64,000 bases of DNA from Devosia nitrariae (GTDB lineage: Bacteria; Pseudomonadota; Alphaproteobacteria; Rhizobiales; Devosiaceae), in NCBI RefSeq assembly GCF_030160115.1, contig NZ_BSNS01000018.1:17642-81641 (forward strand), read 5' to 3'. The notes beneath the pieces are model-generated. The model made no database searches. It saw only the letters and a list, made by a program, of their open reading frames with translations, and had not been told where the DNA came from. A program made the translations under genes and the position numbers. Of the stretch, positions 62,318 to 64,000 are shown one piece after another; position 1 is the stretch's first letter; every line of letters begins with the position of its first letter.

Positions 62318-62688
62318 TGATCAGCTTGGTTGACAAGGGGGCAACGCAGTCGCCGGCCGTAGCGTGCGGGAGAGAAAGGTGAGCGGATAGATCTGATCAT
62401 TCACATGGATTGTGGAGATGCAATCGTTCTTCCGTTTTTAGAGGAATACGTGCCAGCAGGACGGGTGCGGCGTGCGCAAGAGATGCGGGACCTCAATGAC
62501 CGCCAGTAAGCGCCAACCTTACCAAGCGGAGGTAGGTGCTACTCGTCCCCGCCGGCATGAGCTTGAGCACTGCTCGGTGGGGCGCTTGGTGTGCGGCTTC
62601 CACATCGTGGGAAATGCCTGATCGAACAGATGAATGCGCCTGCAGGTGCCAGTACATCGGTCCGTGAGACCTATCTTGTGAGGCACCT
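62318..62688. other. Intergenic, no gene recognised
   Basis: 371 bases between divergent aldo/keto reductase and malate synthase genes. It must hold both promoters. I see no clear dyad, riboswitch or small gene. Confidence 0.5.
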
Positions 62689-64000
62689 GTGACCGACTAT
62701 CTTCAGCGCTCCGGCCTGCGGGTCGACGCTGACCTTTGCGCCTTCATCGAAACGGAAGCCGCGCCGGGCACCGGCGTTGATCTGGATGGCTTCTGGCGCG
62801 GATACGCCGACCTGGTTGGTAGCCTTGGCCCCCGAACTGCCGAACTTCTTGCCGAACGCGATCGTCTGCAGGCGCTGATCGATGAGTGGCACCGGGAGCG
62901 ACGCGGAGAGGACTGGGATGCTGCCGCCTATAAGCAGTTCCTGAAGGAGATCGGCTATCTGGTCGAAGATTCCGCTCCGCTCACCATTGAGACAGTCGGT
63001 GTCGATCCCGAGATCGGGTCGTTGGCGGGGCCTCAGCTCGTGGTGCCGGTGATGAACGCCCGCTTTGCCCTCAATGCCGCGAATGCCCGTTGGGGGAGCC
63101 TGTACGACGCTCTCTATGGCAGCGACGCAATCCCGGATGAAGGAGGGGTGCAGGCTTCCAGGCAATACGATCCGCAACGAGGCGCGGCGGTCATCGCCAA
63201 GGCAGCGGAGTTCCTCGATCTTGCGCTGCCTCTTGCTGAGGGCAGTCACGCCGACGCCACCGAGTATCGGCTTGTGAGCGACGAGCTCCAGGTGATCTTG
63301 GGCAGCATATCGAGCCGCCTGAGCGATCCGGAAGCCTATTGCGGTCATGCTATCCGGGGCAGCGCCACGGTGCTGCTGTTCCAGCACAACGGGCTGCATA
63401 TCGAGCTTGTCATCGATCGCTCCACTGTTGTCGGGCAGCAGAGTAGGGCAGGGGTTTCCGACGTCGTGCTCGAGGCCGCGTTGACGACGATCCAGGATTG
63501 CGAGGATTCGGTCGCGGCGGTCGATGCCGCGGACAAAGTCGCCGTCTATCGCAACTGGCTCGGTCTGATGCGTGGCGATCTGGTCGAGCGGTTTGAAAAA
63601 GGCGGTCGCGCCATCGTGCGTCAGCTGACGCCGGATCGCCAGTACAAGGGTAGAGGTGGGGCAGAACTGGTGCTTCCGGGGCGCAGCCTGATGCTCGTGC
63701 GCAATGTCGGCCACCTCATGACCACCGACGCGGTGCTGGATGCCGATGGTCGTGAAACGCCCGAAGGTTTCCTCGACGCGATGGTGACCGCGCTGGCCGC
63801 AGTCCATGATCTACGCAAGACGTCCGGGCCACGCAATTCGAGATGCGGCAGCATCTATGTGGTCAAGCCCAAGATGCACGGACCCGCCGAAGTGGCCCTG
63901 GCGGACGCCTTGTTTCAGCGTGTGGAAGACGCGCTCGGATTGGCGCGCAATACCATCAAGATCGGCGTCATGGATGAGGAGCGCCGCACCAGCGTTAACC
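62689..64000 (+). CDS. glcB: Malate synthase G (3' end beyond window)
   Basis: Open frame of 437 codons to the end of the window, starting GTG 62689 (VTDYLQRSGLRVDADLCAF) with AGG at ribosome-site distance. It matches the N-terminal part of malate synthase G, usually about 720-730 residues: APGTGVDLDGFWRGYADLV, VVPVMNARFALNAANARWGS, TTIQDCEDSVAAVDAADK, VYRNWLGLMRGDL and IYVVKPKMHGPAEVALADAL. The enzyme condenses glyoxylate with acetyl-CoA to malate. It could serve two-carbon acids from the pathways above. A long open frame on the opposite strand (62671-63807) is a shadow of this gene. Confidence 0.95.
   Translation, partial: MTDYLQRSGLRVDADLCAFIETEAAPGTGVDLDGFWRGYADLVGSLGPRTAELLAERDRLQALIDEWHRERRGEDWDAAAYKQFLKEIGYLVEDSAPLTIETVGVDPEIGSLAGPQLVVPVMNARFALNAANARWGSLYDALYGSDAIPDEGGVQASRQYDPQRGAAVIAKAAEFLDLALPLAEGSHADATEYRLVSDELQVILGSISSRLSDPEAYCGHAIRGSATVLLFQHNGLHIELVIDRSTVVGQQSRAGVSDVVLEAALTTIQDCEDSVAAVDAADKVAVYRNWLGLMRGDLVERFEKGGRAIVRQLTPDRQYKGRGGAELVLPGRSLMLVRNVGHLMTTDAVLDADGRETPEGFLDAMVTALAAVHDLRKTSGPRNSRCGSIYVVKPKMHGPAEVALADALFQRVEDALGLARNTIKIGVMDEERRTSVN

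Noticed and set aside
62671..63807. Long minus-strand open frame of 378 codons
   Set aside because: The plus strand encodes malate synthase G with clear family motifs; the antisense frame has no recognisable domain and is a GC-rich shadow.

Overview
The window is GC-rich and densely coded. It reads as a chromosomal or large-replicon segment of an alphaproteobacterium, probably of the Hyphomicrobiales. The reasons are the many LysR regulators, the Opp/Dpp-type sugar or peptide ABC operons with long cluster-5 binding proteins, the Gfo/Idh/MocA gene clusters, the DUF1003/DUF1993/DUF5996/SPW small proteins and a GlcB-type malate synthase. The genus cannot be fixed from sequence alone. I found no rRNA, tRNA, CRISPR array, prophage or insertion sequence.

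Region 1 (about 1-20,330) is a redox and stress neighbourhood. It holds the 3' part of a PoxB-like TPP enzyme, glutathione reductase, two peroxiredoxin-like proteins, OsmC, a sulfite-oxidase-like molybdoenzyme with an overlapping flavin reductase, DUF1003, WrbA, DUF5996, three LysR regulators, a broken AhpD-like gene beside an intact MocR-type regulator, an MFS exporter, an NTF2-like protein, DUF1993, MsrA, an SPW membrane protein and an XRE regulator. A roughly 50-bp imperfect direct repeat with a T-N11-A dyad lies upstream of both wrbA and the DUF5996 gene and looks like a shared LysR operator.

Region 2 (about 20,716-23,110) is a decaying operon. It contains a hypothetical gene with a frameshift, a calcineurin-like metallophosphoesterase with a TGA where a Trp is expected, one intact small ORF, a second frameshifted small gene and a truncated fourth ORF. 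The original stop/start overlaps are still readable.

Region 3 (about 23,112-61,231) is a large carbohydrate catabolic island. Operon A (minus strand, 31,568 to 23,112) encodes a binding protein, an enolase-superfamily dehydratase or epimerase, two permeases, two ATPases and a possible zinc phospholipase-C-like protein. A plus-strand block (33,139-41,281) encodes four Gfo/Idh/MocA oxidoreductases, an orphan family-1 binding protein, a VOC protein and a DUF1080 (3-keto-glycoside hydrolase family) protein. Operon B (minus strand, 54,687 to 41,585) encodes a binding protein, a GH42 beta-galactosidase, two permeases, two ATPases, a beta-propeller (PD40) protein and a full nickel-pincer set larA-larC-larE-larB. 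A GntR/FCD regulator diverges from operon B and is followed by two tandem paralogous proteins of 850 and 881 residues that look like unclassified glycosidases. My inference is that the island imports plant-type oligosaccharides, oxidises and cleaves them, and epimerises a hydroxy-acid product with a LarA-family Ni enzyme.

Region 4 (61,331-64,000) holds an aldo/keto reductase and the 5' part of malate synthase G, which runs off the window.
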